A stretch of 64,000 nt of DNA from JAUVXJ01 sp964433755 (GTDB lineage Bacteria; Chloroflexota; Anaerolineae; UBA7937; B3-Chlor). A program made the position numbers and the translations under genes. Under the pieces are notes generated by a model. The model saw nothing but the letters and a program-made list of their open reading frames with translations, was not told the origin of the DNA and ran no database searches. Within the stretch, counting starts at the first letter, position 1; every line of letters starts with the position of its first letter. Positions 27,210-36,289 of the stretch are shown piece after piece. The DNA is taken from assembly GCA_964433755.1 (NCBI GenBank), contig CAYSSR010000001.1, positions 992,001-1,056,000 of the forward strand. The letters run 5' to 3'.

Positions 27210-28325
27210 ATGAGGAAGCCGGCTATCGCGACGCTTCTGTTCTGTGTGCTCGGCGCCGCAGGTGGATGTGCTCCCACGCTGTATGCACAGCCGACGGTCA
27301 AGATCGGCCTGGTCGCTCCCTTCGAGGGTCTCTACCGCCCCCTGGGCTACGAGGCTCTGCATGCAGTGAAGCTGGCCATAGGGGAGCGTAACGGGCAGGG
27401 CGGCGTGGCGGGGTACCTGGTCGAACTGGTGGCCCTGAACGACGGCCAGGACCCGGACTGGGCAGCTCAGCGTGCGAGGGAGATGGCCGTTGATCCCGAC
27501 CTCATGGGGGTCATCGGCCATTTTGGCGAGCAGACGACCGTGGCGGCAGTACCGGTCTACGAGGAGGAGGGGCTGGTGCTGATCGTACCTGCCACCACGG
27601 CGACGGACGTGATCAGGGATGGGAGCGCAGGCGTCTACCGTCTGGTGGCCGACGATTGTGCCATAGGAAAGGCCGCCGCACAGTACGCGGTGGGGGAGAT
27701 GGGTGCGCGGAGCATCGTGGCCACCGGCGGCACCGAGGACCTGCTGGAATGCTTCGCGGCCGGACTGGGTGGGTCAGAGATCACCTTTCGCCAGCTAGAA
27801 GAGACTGCATTGGTCACAGACCTCCATGCGGAGCGCCCTGACTTGCTCTTCTTCGGCGAGGATGCCGTCGAAGGGGCACAGATGCTTCTCGACGTGCGCG
27901 GAGCAGGGCTGGAGACTCCTGTGCTCGGCGGCAACGGGCTGAACAGCTCTCAGCTTGTCCAGATTGCGGGTGCCGCAGCCGAGGGGGCGACCTACGTCGC
28001 GGTCACTCCACCCCTGGTAGATCAGGGTTTCGCCGAGGCCTACGAGGCCTCTTCGGGTCTGCCTCCTGGCCCGTACGCACCTCTGGTCTACGATGCCACA
28101 ATCCTGCTTCTCGATGCCCTGGAGAGGAACATCGCTGCGGAGGGAAGGCCGTCCAGGTCAGGGGTGATCGAGGCGCTGTCAGAGACCGACAAGTATCAAG
28201 GGGTGACAGGTGCCATCTCCTTTGACGAGACCGGCCAGGCGCAAGCAAGGGCGGTGTACGTCTACCAGATCGTGGACGGGCAGTACCCGGGGGAGCTGAG
28301 AGAGTGCCCGGCTTGCGGTCAATGA
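27210..28325 (+). CDS. Periplasmic substrate-binding lipoprotein, LivK/branched-chain amino acid type
   Basis: A 371-residue protein with a lipoprotein signal (MRKPAIATLLFCVLGAAGGC) followed by a type I periplasmic-binding fold. KIGLVAPFEGLYRPLGYEALHAVKLA and MGVIGHFGEQTTVAAVPVYEE are typical of the LivK/Peripla_BP_6 family. It starts 10 bases after mltG and may be cotranscribed with it. No permease or ATPase gene is adjacent, so either the transporter is elsewhere or the protein senses rather than imports. Ligand unknown. Confidence 0.88.
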   Translation: MRKPAIATLLFCVLGAAGGCAPTLYAQPTVKIGLVAPFEGLYRPLGYEALHAVKLAIGERNGQGGVAGYLVELVALNDGQDPDWAAQRAREMAVDPDLMGVIGHFGEQTTVAAVPVYEEEGLVLIVPATTATDVIRDGSAGVYRLVADDCAIGKAAAQYAVGEMGARSIVATGGTEDLLECFAAGLGGSEITFRQLEETALVTDLHAERPDLLFFGEDAVEGAQMLLDVRGAGLETPVLGGNGLNSSQLVQIAGAAAEGATYVAVTPPLVDQGFAEAYEASSGLPPGPYAPLVYDATILLLDALERNIAAEGRPSRSGVIEALSETDKYQGVTGAISFDETGQAQARAVYVYQIVDGQYPGELRECPACGQ

Positions 28326-28362
28326 AACCGGGCCGGTATCGCACCGGGGGCAGCAGGCAAGT

Positions 28363-29667
28363 CTAGTGCACGATGCGGTGGACTAGCGGAGGCGGCTCGA
28401 CGGGGTTCTTCTCCCAGGCGTACGCCTCTAGCACGCTGGCCTCAGCGCGCTCCGCGTCGTCGCTGCTGCGGGCGTGAATGGTGAACAGCTCCTCGCCTCG
28501 CTTCACGTGGTCGCCGATCTTGCTGTGCAGCACGATGCCCACGGCGTGATCCACCGGGTCACCCTTCTTCTTCCGCCCAGCCCCGAGGTCCGCAGCCGCC
28601 AGCCCGACAGCCAACGCGTCCAACTGAGAGATGTAGCCGTCCTGGGGCGATAACACGGTGCGAATCACCGGAGCCTGGGGCAGGAGCGCCTGGTTCTCTA
28701 TAGGTGCGGGATCGCCTCCTTGTGCTCTCACCAGGACCTTCAACTGGTCCAGCGCCTCGCCCGAGTCGAGGATGTCCTCCAGTCTGCTCCGGGCCTGCTC
28801 CTCGCTCTCGGCCTTTCCGATGAGGAACAGCATCTGAGAGGCGATGGTCAGGCAGTGGGATCTGAAGTCCGCCGGTCCCTGGCCTGCGAGGGTGTCGATG
28901 GCTTCCTTCACCTCCAGGGCGTTGCCCACGGCTCGTCCCAACGGTTGGTTCATGTCGCTGATCACCGCTGCCGCGTCCTTGCCGAGGCTGTGGGCCAGGT
29001 CGATCAGGATGTGGGCCAGCTCCACTGCCTCATCCTCGGTCTTCATGAAGGCGCCTTTGCCGACCTTGACGTCCAGGACGATGACCTTGGCTCCCACGGC
29101 CAGTTTCTTGCTCATGATGCTGCTGGCGATGAGGGGGTAGGAGCCCACGGTGGCCGTGACGTCTCGCAGGGCGTAGAGCTTGCCATCGGCAGGGACCAGG
29201 TCCGGAGTCTGCCCGGCCACGACGATCCTGTGCTGGGCCAGGTTCTCCAGGAAGCGAGCAGCCGACAGATTGGAGGTGAATCCGGGGAAGGACTCCAGCT
29301 TGTCGAGGGTTCCGCCTGTGAACCCCAGGCCACGGCCCGAGATCTTGGCCACTGCCAGGCCGGCGGAGACTACGAGAGGTGCCACCACCAGCGTGGTCTT
29401 GTCACCGACACCCCCAGTGCTGTGTTTGTCCACTGCCAGGGGGGCGATTCTCTCCACGTCCAGAGTCTGCCCGGAGTGGGCCATGGCATAGGTCAGGTGT
29501 TTGGTCTCCTCCGCGTTCATGTCACGCAGGTAGACAGCCATCAACCAGGCGGCTGCCTGGTAGTCGGGTATCTCCCCGTCCATCAAGCCGTGGACGAAGA
29601 ACTCGATCTCCTCCTTGGACAGGGCCAGACCGTCACGTTTCTTGGCGATGATCTCCAATGCATTCAC
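28363..29667 (-). CDS. pdp: Pyrimidine-nucleoside (thymidine) phosphorylase
   Basis: A 434-residue enzyme that phosphorolyses uridine/thymidine to base plus (deoxy)ribose-1-phosphate. The phosphate-binding signature VDKHSTGGVGDKTTL and the following ISGRGLGFTGGTLDKLES are intact, and the C-terminal domain is complete. GTG 29667 (VNALEIIAKKRDG) has GGAGG nine bases upstream and the promoter lies just beyond it; the longer frame from 29739 would start upstream of that promoter. The name deoA would be equally defensible. Confidence 0.93.
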   Translation of the reverse strand: MNALEIIAKKRDGLALSKEEIEFFVHGLMDGEIPDYQAAAWLMAVYLRDMNAEETKHLTYAMAHSGQTLDVERIAPLAVDKHSTGGVGDKTTLVVAPLVVSAGLAVAKISGRGLGFTGGTLDKLESFPGFTSNLSAARFLENLAQHRIVVAGQTPDLVPADGKLYALRDVTATVGSYPLIASSIMSKKLAVGAKVIVLDVKVGKGAFMKTEDEAVELAHILIDLAHSLGKDAAAVISDMNQPLGRAVGNALEVKEAIDTLAGQGPADFRSHCLTIASQMLFLIGKAESEEQARSRLEDILDSGEALDQLKVLVRAQGGDPAPIENQALLPQAPVIRTVLSPQDGYISQLDALAVGLAAADLGAGRKKKGDPVDHAVGIVLHSKIGDHVKRGEELFTIHARSSDDAERAEASVLEAYAWEKNPVEPPPLVHRIVH

Positions 29668-29702
29668 GATCTTTGGCCTCCACAATCGACGCAAGGGCGG
29701 AG

Positions 29703-29731
29703 ATTCTAGCACACTTGCGGTCCCCGTGCAA
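29703..29731 (-). promoter_or_regulatory. Promoter of the pyrimidine-nucleoside phosphorylase gene
   Basis: The minus strand has TTGCAC (29731-29726), a 17-base spacer and TAGAAT (29708-29703) preceded by TGC (extended -10). The start point would be about 30 bases before the GTG at 29667, excluding the longer open frame. Confidence 0.75.
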
Positions 29732-29759
29732 TCGGGCACACGACCAGCAAGACAACGTC

Positions 29760-29788
29760 GTAGGGGCGGGTCTCAGACCCGCCTCTAC
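29760..29788. repeat. 29-base near-perfect palindrome GTAGGGGCGGGTC...
   Basis: The arms GTAGGGGCGGGTCT and AGACCCGCCTCTAC pair over 14 positions with one G-T pair around a single central C. There is no T tract, so it does not look like an intrinsic terminator. GTAGGGGCGGGTxxxA-type palindromes occur as dispersed intergenic repeats in several environmental bacterial genomes (recollection). Only one copy was seen here, between the divergent pdp and trmFO genes. Confidence 0.7.
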
Positions 29789-29901
29789 ATCCCGTCTTCA
29801 GGACGCGGCCACTACCTGTCTGGATGCAGGTGTACGAAGCACGGGGGAGGGGGCACCGTTCTCGGAGAACCTCTCCGTCGTTTCAACAACGCTGATAGAT
29901 G

Positions 29902-29910
29902 TGTTATACT
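29902..29910 (+). promoter_or_regulatory. Extended -10 element upstream of trmFO
   Basis: TGTTATACT (29902-29910) is an extended -10 (TGn-TATACT). The -35 region (TTCAAC, 29882-29887) is weak. The start would be about 15 bases before the trmFO ATG. A GTTCTC-G-GAGAAC inverted repeat (29858-29870) lies upstream and could be an operator. Confidence 0.5.
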
Positions 29911-29931
29911 TGACCATGAGGGCCAGTAGCG

Positions 29932-31269
29932 ATGGGAACAGTGACGGTCGTGGGTGGAGGACTCGCCGGGGCCGAGGCCGCGTGGCAGGCTGCCCGATGT
30001 GGCTACGAGGTGGTGCTCTTCGAGATGCGCCCTGAGTCGAAAACGCCAGCCCATTGCACCGGGTTTCTCGCGGAGCTGGTGTGCAGCAACTCGTTGGGCT
30101 CCAACCTGCTGGACCGGGCGATGGGGCTGCTGAAAGAGGAACTGCGCCGCCTGGGCTCGATGGTGATCGCCTGCGCCGACGAGACGGCGGTCCCGGCAGG
30201 CGGAGCCTTGGCCGTGGGCCGGGAGACCTTTGCCCGGCTGGTCACGGAGCGGGTGGAGGACAACCCCGGGATCCGTATCGTGCGCGAGGAGGTACGGGGA
30301 ATACCGGAGACCAGGCCCCTGGTTATAGCCACCGGGCCTCTCACGGGCGAGGCGCTGAGCCAGGATCTGGCGACGTTTCTGGGGGAGCAGTACCTGCACT
30401 TCTACGATGCCATGGCCCCCATCGTGGCGGCCGATTCCATCGCCATGGATAGGGCGTTCCGGGGCTCGCGCTACGGTCGGGGCGACGGGGATTACATCAA
30501 CTGCCCCCTCGACGAGGAGGAGTACAACCGCCTCGTGGATGAGCTACTGGGTGCGGAGACCATTCCCCTCCGTGACTTCGAGGAGCAGGATCAGAAGTTC
30601 TTCGAGGCCTGTTTGCCGGTGGAGGTCATGGCCCAGCGGGGGCGCGACGCCCTGGCCTATGGGCCGCTGAGGCCCGTGGGGCTCACCGACCCTCGATCGG
30701 GAGGGCGGCCCCACGCGGTGGTGCAATTGCGCCAGGACGACCTGGCAGGGACGCTGTACAACATGGTGGGGTTTCAGACCAACTTGAGGTGGGGCGAGCA
30801 AGAAAGGGTCTTTCGCTTGATACCGGGGCTGGAGCGTGCAGAGTTCGTGCGCTTTGGACAGATGCATCGCAACACGTTCATCAATTCGCCCACGCTCCTG
30901 GAGGCTACGCTGGAGATGAGAGAGCATCCCGGTCTCTTTTTCGCCGGGCAGATCACGGGGAGCGAGGGTTACGTGTCTGCCGTGGCTGGCGGCTTGCTGG
31001 CTGGACTAAACGCGGCGCGCCAGGTGAGGGGAGAGCGGATGGCCATCCTTCCACCGACGACGATGATCGGAGCGTTGTTCAAGTACGTGTCCGGGGCGGA
31101 CCCGGACGATTTTCAGCCCATGAAGCCCAACTTCGGCTTGCTGCCACCCCTGGAGCAGCGTGTGCGGGGCAAGAAACTCAGGTATCAGGCATACTCTCAG
31201 CGCGCCCTGGACGATCTGGAGGCCTACGTGGGCGAGTCCGGCATGAAGCCGGAAAGCGAGGAAGCGTAG
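29932..31269 (+). CDS. trmFO: Methylenetetrahydrofolate-tRNA-(uracil-5-)-methyltransferase TrmFO
   Basis: A 445-residue FAD enzyme that makes ribothymidine at U54 of tRNA using methylene-THF. The N-terminus has the FAD fold VTVVGGGLAGAEAA. Family motifs follow: FEMRPESKTPAH, LVCSNSLGSN, ALAVGRETFA, FYDAMAPIVAADS and NFGLLPPLE near the C-terminus. Length is normal. ATG 29932 has only a weak GAGGG about 12 bases upstream. A GTG-started lipoprotein gene follows after three bases. Confidence 0.96.
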   Translation: MGTVTVVGGGLAGAEAAWQAARCGYEVVLFEMRPESKTPAHCTGFLAELVCSNSLGSNLLDRAMGLLKEELRRLGSMVIACADETAVPAGGALAVGRETFARLVTERVEDNPGIRIVREEVRGIPETRPLVIATGPLTGEALSQDLATFLGEQYLHFYDAMAPIVAADSIAMDRAFRGSRYGRGDGDYINCPLDEEEYNRLVDELLGAETIPLRDFEEQDQKFFEACLPVEVMAQRGRDALAYGPLRPVGLTDPRSGGRPHAVVQLRQDDLAGTLYNMVGFQTNLRWGEQERVFRLIPGLERAEFVRFGQMHRNTFINSPTLLEATLEMREHPGLFFAGQITGSEGYVSAVAGGLLAGLNAARQVRGERMAILPPTTMIGALFKYVSGADPDDFQPMKPNFGLLPPLEQRVRGKKLRYQAYSQRALDDLEAYVGESGMKPESEEA

Positions 31270-31272
31270 ACT

Positions 31273-32190
31273 GTGCGCCAAGGAATGCTATGGAAGGCGC
31301 TGCTGCTACTTATGCTGACGATCGTCGCCCTCACGGCTGGATGCGCACCGGAGGCTACAGAACCGGGCCCCGCTCCCGCCACCGAGGCGCCCATGGTGGA
31401 GAGGAGAAGCTTCGACGGGGAGAGGGCCTACCAGTATGCTCTGGACCAGTGCGAGATAGGCCCGCGGCCTCCGGGCACCGAGGCGGGTTGGGCCACCGGT
31501 GACTACATCATGGGGCGGCTCGAGGAGTTGGGCTGGGAGGTGGTAGCCCAGGAGTTCGACTACCGAGGCGTGCGGCTGAGGAACGTCATCGGCAGGCGAG
31601 GGCAGGGGCCGGTGGTCGTGCTGGGTGCTCACTACGATACTAGGCCGGTAGCCGACCGGGACCCCGAGCATCCGAACGAGCCAGTCTTGGGCGGGAACGA
31701 CGGGGCCAGCGGGGTGGCGGTGCTACTGGAGCTGGCGGATGTTGTGGGGCAACACGAGCTGGAGCACGAAGTCTGGCTGGCCTTCTTCGATGGGGAGGAC
31801 AGCGGCCACCTGGGGGGCTGGCCGTTCTGCGTGGGGTCAGCCTACATGGCTGAGCATCTGAGCGTGGGGCCGGAGTGGGTGATCGTCGTGGACATGGTAG
31901 GTGACGCCGACCAGCAGTTGTACTACGAGGGCTATTCGGATCAGGCGCTGAGGGAGAAGCTGTGGGACATCGCCGCCGATTTGGGGTACGAAACGTTCGT
32001 CCCTGAAGTGGGACACCCCATAGTGGACGACCACGTCCCCTTCCTCAATGCGGGAATTCCCGCAGTTGACATAATTGACATCGATTATCCGTACTGGCAT
32101 ACCATCGAGGATACCTGCGACAAGGTGAGCCCGGAGAGCCTGGAGAGCGTGGGAAGGGTGTTAGAGAAGTTGTTGGTGGGGGAGATGTAA
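31273..32190 (+). CDS. M28-family metallopeptidase / glutaminyl-cyclase-like lipoprotein
   Basis: A 305-residue exported lipoprotein with lipobox LTAGC near residue 24 and a Pro/Ala/Thr linker. Its M28 zinc-peptidase domain shows AHYDTRP (first His ligand), GGNDGASGVAVLLE (bridging Asp), FFDGEDSG (catalytic/ligand acids), VVDMVGD and YWHTIEDT (last His). The single-zinc-like layout with IDIDYPYWHT resembles glutaminyl-peptide cyclotransferases as much as aminopeptidases, so activity is undecided. GTG 31273 lies three bases after trmFO; ATG 31285 is an alternative. Confidence 0.85.
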   Translation: MRQGMLWKALLLLMLTIVALTAGCAPEATEPGPAPATEAPMVERRSFDGERAYQYALDQCEIGPRPPGTEAGWATGDYIMGRLEELGWEVVAQEFDYRGVRLRNVIGRRGQGPVVVLGAHYDTRPVADRDPEHPNEPVLGGNDGASGVAVLLELADVVGQHELEHEVWLAFFDGEDSGHLGGWPFCVGSAYMAEHLSVGPEWVIVVDMVGDADQQLYYEGYSDQALREKLWDIAADLGYETFVPEVGHPIVDDHVPFLNAGIPAVDIIDIDYPYWHTIEDTCDKVSPESLESVGRVLEKLLVGEM

Positions 32191-32347
32191 GGTTTGGAAA
32201 GGCAGGTGAGGCCAGCATGGAGGGCAGAAGGAAAGAGACATAGACGAGGGGTGCGCGGCTGAGCTGGCACTGCTGTGGGACGCGCGGATTGGTTTGATCG
32301 GCTGTTCGCTTTGGCGGCGTTGAATCGCATTGATCGGAAGGTGGAGG

Positions 32348-35300
32348 ATGCCTAAGGGATACGACCGCCTGGAGTTGCGAATCTCAAGAGATGTGGTCAT
32401 CGCGGACGCGGGATCCATGGGGTCATGTCAGGCTGACTTGGACATCCCCTTCGATGACCCTGAGTTGCAGAAGGACCTGGAGGCGCTCCGCTACCAGTAC
32501 CGGCGGGCGACCATGCAGCAGACGATGAAGGAGAAGGAACGTCTGGATGCCCACATCCAGTCCCGGGGAGGGTGGGCATCACTCATGCAAGAGGTGGGGG
32601 GCAGGCTGTTCGAAGATCTGTTGACGGCAGGAGTCAGGGATAGGTACTATTCGTGCCTGGACGCGGCACAGCGGGGGGGTCGGGGGCTGAGGGTTGTGCT
32701 GGAGTTCGCCCTGGATAGCGTTGACGGATCGGGCAAGGGAGATCCTACGGTCAGTTTGCCGTGGGAGTACCTCTATGACCCGCAACGGCACTTCCACCTG
32801 GGGTGTTCGGGCCTCACCCTGCTATCTCGGCGTATGGCCCTGCCCCGCCCCACAGCGCCCTTCACCACCTATCTACCTTTGCGTATCCTGGCAGTGGTGG
32901 CGACTCCCCTGGACGCAGGTTACCACGAACAAGTCGCACCAAGGCGTGCCTTGGAGGACGGACTGCGGTCGGCGGGCAGCGAAGAGATCACAATGGATTT
33001 CATCGATCAGCCGACCTTCGAGCGGCTTAAACAACTCCTGGGGGGCGGCTACTACGACGTGCTGCACTTCATCGGGCACGGGTACTTCCACGAGCAGGCA
33101 GGTGGGGTCCTGTGGTTCGAGGATGCGTTTGGGGCGGGGGACCCCGTCGCCGCTGATGCTCTGGCCCAGGCGTTGCACGGGGGTGGGGTGCGTATGGTGT
33201 TCCTGACGGCGTGTCTGTCGGCGGCCACCGCAACTGAAGACACCTTCGCGGGGACGGCGCACACATTGGTCCAGAGGGGCATTCCGGCTGTGATCGCTAT
33301 GCAGTACACGCTCCCAGTTGTCTCCGCTTTTGTGTTTGTGAGGAGTTTCTATCAGACCCTCGGGGCAGCAACCGGCGGGATTGACTGGGCAGTGGCCCAG
33401 GCGCGCCTGGCATTGCACGGTAGCTCGGAGGCGGTAACGCCTCGTGACTGGGGCATTCCGGTCATGTACCTCCAGCCAGACAGCACGGCAATCACACGGA
33501 AGCGCAGGCGAAAGAAGGAAAAGGAGCGCCCGCAACTCCTGTCCGAGAGCGAGGTCCCCAACAACCTGCACGAGACGGACATCCTGCGTGCAGCCAACTT
33601 CGTCGGCAGGGAGGAAGATCTGATCCGGATCGCCAAAGCGATGCGGGAGACCGGCCCGGCCGCAGGCAAGAGGCGTTTCGTGACCGTGACCGGGATGGCT
33701 GGGGTAGGGAAGACCGCAGCGGCCGTTGAGTGCGCCCGGTGGCATCTGGAGCGTGGGTATTTCGCAGCGGGTATCGTGTGGACCGATGCGAGGGACGGGC
33801 TGCCGCTGGACTCCCTGCTGAACAGAGTCGGTGCGGTTCTGCGGATCGAGGGTTTCGAGCAGGGCAGAACCGCCGACAAGGACCTGGCAGTCCGACAGAT
33901 GCTGGACCGTCACGACCTCCTGATCATAGTAGACAATGCCGAGGGGCTCGTCGGAGACAGTGAGATCGTGGGTTTCCTGCGCGCGTTGCCGCGAGAGGGC
34001 AGAGGAATGATACTCTTGACCAGCCGCCGGGAGTTCGGGATAGATGGGGAACAACTGGTAGAACTCCGGCGGCTGGGTCTGGAGCCTAGTGTTCAGTTGT
34101 TCCTGTTCAAGTGGGGTCGCGACGAGCCATCTGCGGACCAGTTTGCACAGATCATGGACATCTGCGGACCAGATCTCCTGGATGGACATCCCATGTCCAT
34201 TGAGCTTGTAGGCTCCTTGGCCAGACGAGAGCGGCTGGAAGAACTGGGCGGCCTGCAAAAGCGACTCCGCACCCAGATGATGGAGGTGCTCGAGGAGAAG
34301 ACCGCCACTGGGAAGGAGATCAGCGTCAGGGCGTCGTTGGACATGTCTTACACGGCTCTCAGCAAGAGCGCCCAGGACACGCTTCAGCGTGTCGCAGTGT
34401 TCTCGGCCCACTTCGACGAAGACGCTGCCAGTGCCGTCTGCCGCGGGATCAGGGGTTGGAGGAAGGCCCTAAATGAGTTGCTCGTTGCCTCACTCCTGGA
34501 GAGGCGGCAGAGCAGATACACCACGCACCCGGTCATCCGGGAGTACGCGTACGAGAAGCTGGGCGAGAAGAAGAAGTACCACCTTCTGGCGGCGAAGCAC
34601 TTCCTGTCCGAGAAGGGAGGCAACCCTTTGCCGGCCGTGGATCATTTCTATGCTGCTGAGGAGTGGGCCGCGGTGGTGGTCCTGGCGAACGCAATGGCGG
34701 AGAGGCTTCACACGATGGGACTGTGGGGCGCAACGCGCCCACGGTTGGAGAAGGCCGTGGAGGCCGCCCGCGCCTCCAAAGATCGTCGGGGTGAGGGAGC
34801 ATCGCTGGGTAACTTGGGGATTTTCCATGCAAGCGTGGGGGAGATGAAGAAGGCGATAGGGTACTACGAACAGGCCCTGGAGATCTCCAGCGAGATAGGC
34901 GACCGGCAGGGCGAAGCGACCCATCTGGGCAACATGGGGAATGCGTATGGCGACCTGGGGCAGCTGCTGACGGCCATCGGGTACTGCGAACGGGCGCTGG
35001 AGATCTCCAGGGAGTTGGGCGACCGGCGGGGCGAAGAGAGCAATCTGGGCAATTTGGGGAATGCGTATGCCGACGTGGGGGAGGTGCGGAAGGCGATCGG
35101 GTACTACGAACAGGCGCTGGAGATCTCCAGGGAGTTAGGCGGGCGGCGGGGAGAAGGAGCCGCTCTCGGCAGCCTGGGCAATGCGTCTGTCGCCCTGGGG
35201 GAAGTACAGAAGGCCATCGGCTACTACGAGCAGGTGATGGCGATCTCCAGGGAGATCGGCGACCGACAGGCCGAAGGTGCTGCTCTGGGCAACCTGGGGC

Positions 35301-36274
35301 TGGCCTATGTCGCCCTGGGGCAGGCGCAGAAGGCCATCGGGTACTGCGAACAGGCGCTGGAGATTTCCAGGGACATGGGCGACCGGCACGGAGGTGCGAA
35401 TCATCTGGGCACCCTGGGGAACGCCTACGCTGACCTTGGGGAGGTGGAACAAGCGATGGAGTACCACGGGCAGGCGCTGGAGATCTCCAGGGAGATCGGC
35501 GACCGGCGGGGCGAAGAGACTGCCCTGAGCAACCTGGCGAATGCCTTTGCAGCCCATGGAGAGGTGCAGAAGGCCATCGAGTACTATGAGCAGGCGCTGG
35601 AGATCTCCAGGGAGATCGGCGACCGCCGGGGTGAAGAGACTGCTCTGGGCAACCTGGGGAATGCCTATGCCGCCTTGGGGCAGTTGCAGAAGGCCACAGA
35701 GTACTACGAGCAGGCGCTGGCGATCTCCAGGCGCATCGCCGACCGGCAGGGAGAAGGGACCGGTCTGGGCAACCTGGGCGCCGCCTACCATCGCCTGGGG
35801 GACGTGCAGGAGGCCATAGAGTACTACAAGCAGGCCCTCGAGATTACCAGGGAGATCGGCAACCGGCGGGTTGAAGGGGACTGTCTGGGCAATCTAGGGC
35901 TCGCCTATTCGGCCCTCGCGGAGACTCAGAGCGCCATCGGGCACTACAAGCAGGCGCTGGAGATCTCCAGGGAGATCGGCGACCAGCGGGGCCAAGGGAG
36001 GCACCTCTACAACCTTGGCGACGAGCTGGTGAAGGCAGGCGACAATGAAAGAGCCCTGGCCTGCCTGTTGTCCGCCGTTGAGCTCGGCGGGGCTATTGGA
36101 GACCCCAGAGTCACTGCCACCAAAGAGGGGATCGTCGGACTGAAGAAAGACCTGGGGCAGGACGAGTTCGCGCGGCTGCTGGAGCGGGTTGAACCGAACA
36201 AGGAACGTATCATAGATGAGATGCTCGCAGCAGCGGCCGCGACGCGCGAGGGCGATGCGGGCAGAGGCAGTTGA
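32348..36274 (+). CDS. CHAT protease - NB-ARC (STAND) ATPase - TPR protein
   Basis: A 1308-residue soluble multidomain protein. Residues about 110-380 form a caspase-like CHAT domain with LPWEYLYD (138-144), FIGHG (catalytic His244) and FLTACLSA (catalytic Cys289). A basic linker (384-393) leads to an NB-ARC ATPase: FVGREEDL (418-425), Walker A GMAGVGKTA (449-457), Walker B LLIIVDN (524-530) and ILLTSR (555-560). A winged-helix-like region follows, then eleven 40-residue TPR units from residue 816. ATG 32348 has GGAAGG six bases upstream. This matches STAND regulators where the TPRs sense a ligand, the ATPase oligomerises and the protease fires; a defence or cell-death role is inferred. Confidence 0.92.
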   Translation: MPKGYDRLELRISRDVVIADAGSMGSCQADLDIPFDDPELQKDLEALRYQYRRATMQQTMKEKERLDAHIQSRGGWASLMQEVGGRLFEDLLTAGVRDRYYSCLDAAQRGGRGLRVVLEFALDSVDGSGKGDPTVSLPWEYLYDPQRHFHLGCSGLTLLSRRMALPRPTAPFTTYLPLRILAVVATPLDAGYHEQVAPRRALEDGLRSAGSEEITMDFIDQPTFERLKQLLGGGYYDVLHFIGHGYFHEQAGGVLWFEDAFGAGDPVAADALAQALHGGGVRMVFLTACLSAATATEDTFAGTAHTLVQRGIPAVIAMQYTLPVVSAFVFVRSFYQTLGAATGGIDWAVAQARLALHGSSEAVTPRDWGIPVMYLQPDSTAITRKRRRKKEKERPQLLSESEVPNNLHETDILRAANFVGREEDLIRIAKAMRETGPAAGKRRFVTVTGMAGVGKTAAAVECARWHLERGYFAAGIVWTDARDGLPLDSLLNRVGAVLRIEGFEQGRTADKDLAVRQMLDRHDLLIIVDNAEGLVGDSEIVGFLRALPREGRGMILLTSRREFGIDGEQLVELRRLGLEPSVQLFLFKWGRDEPSADQFAQIMDICGPDLLDGHPMSIELVGSLARRERLEELGGLQKRLRTQMMEVLEEKTATGKEISVRASLDMSYTALSKSAQDTLQRVAVFSAHFDEDAASAVCRGIRGWRKALNELLVASLLERRQSRYTTHPVIREYAYEKLGEKKKYHLLAAKHFLSEKGGNPLPAVDHFYAAEEWAAVVVLANAMAERLHTMGLWGATRPRLEKAVEAARASKDRRGEGASLGNLGIFHASVGEMKKAIGYYEQALEISSEIGDRQGEATHLGNMGNAYGDLGQLLTAIGYCERALEISRELGDRRGEESNLGNLGNAYADVGEVRKAIGYYEQALEISRELGGRRGEGAALGSLGNASVALGEVQKAIGYYEQVMAISREIGDRQAEGAALGNLGLAYVALGQAQKAIGYCEQALEISRDMGDRHGGANHLGTLGNAYADLGEVEQAMEYHGQALEISREIGDRRGEETALSNLANAFAAHGEVQKAIEYYEQALEISREIGDRRGEETALGNLGNAYAALGQLQKATEYYEQALAISRRIADRQGEGTGLGNLGAAYHRLGDVQEAIEYYKQALEITREIGNRRVEGDCLGNLGLAYSALAETQSAIGHYKQALEISREIGDQRGQGRHLYNLGDELVKAGDNERALACLLSAVELGGAIGDPRVTATKEGIVGLKKDLGQDEFARLLERVEPNKERIIDEMLAAAAATREGDAGRGS
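34793..36112 (+). repeat. Eleven tandem 120-bp repeats encoding TPR units
   Basis: In-frame 120-bp units begin at 34793, 34913, 35033 and so on to 35993. The consensus protein unit is E-x-x-x-LGNLGNAY-x-x-LG-x-x-x-KAI-x-YYEQALEISREIGDRRG. The helix-B half (CTGGAGATCTCCAGG and flanks) is almost identical in most copies, while helix-A positions vary. Ten units are clear and the eleventh is degenerate. Such nucleotide-level identity indicates recent amplification or gene conversion. Confidence 0.95.
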
Positions 36275-36289
36275 GCTAGGAGGTAGACC

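Noticed and set aside
32873..34411. 512-residue minus-strand open frame
   Set aside because: Antisense to the CHAT/NB-ARC region; composition unlike a protein.
34793..36112. Possible CRISPR-like tandem array
   Set aside because: The 120-bp units are contiguous, in frame and encode TPRs; there are no repeat-spacer boundaries.
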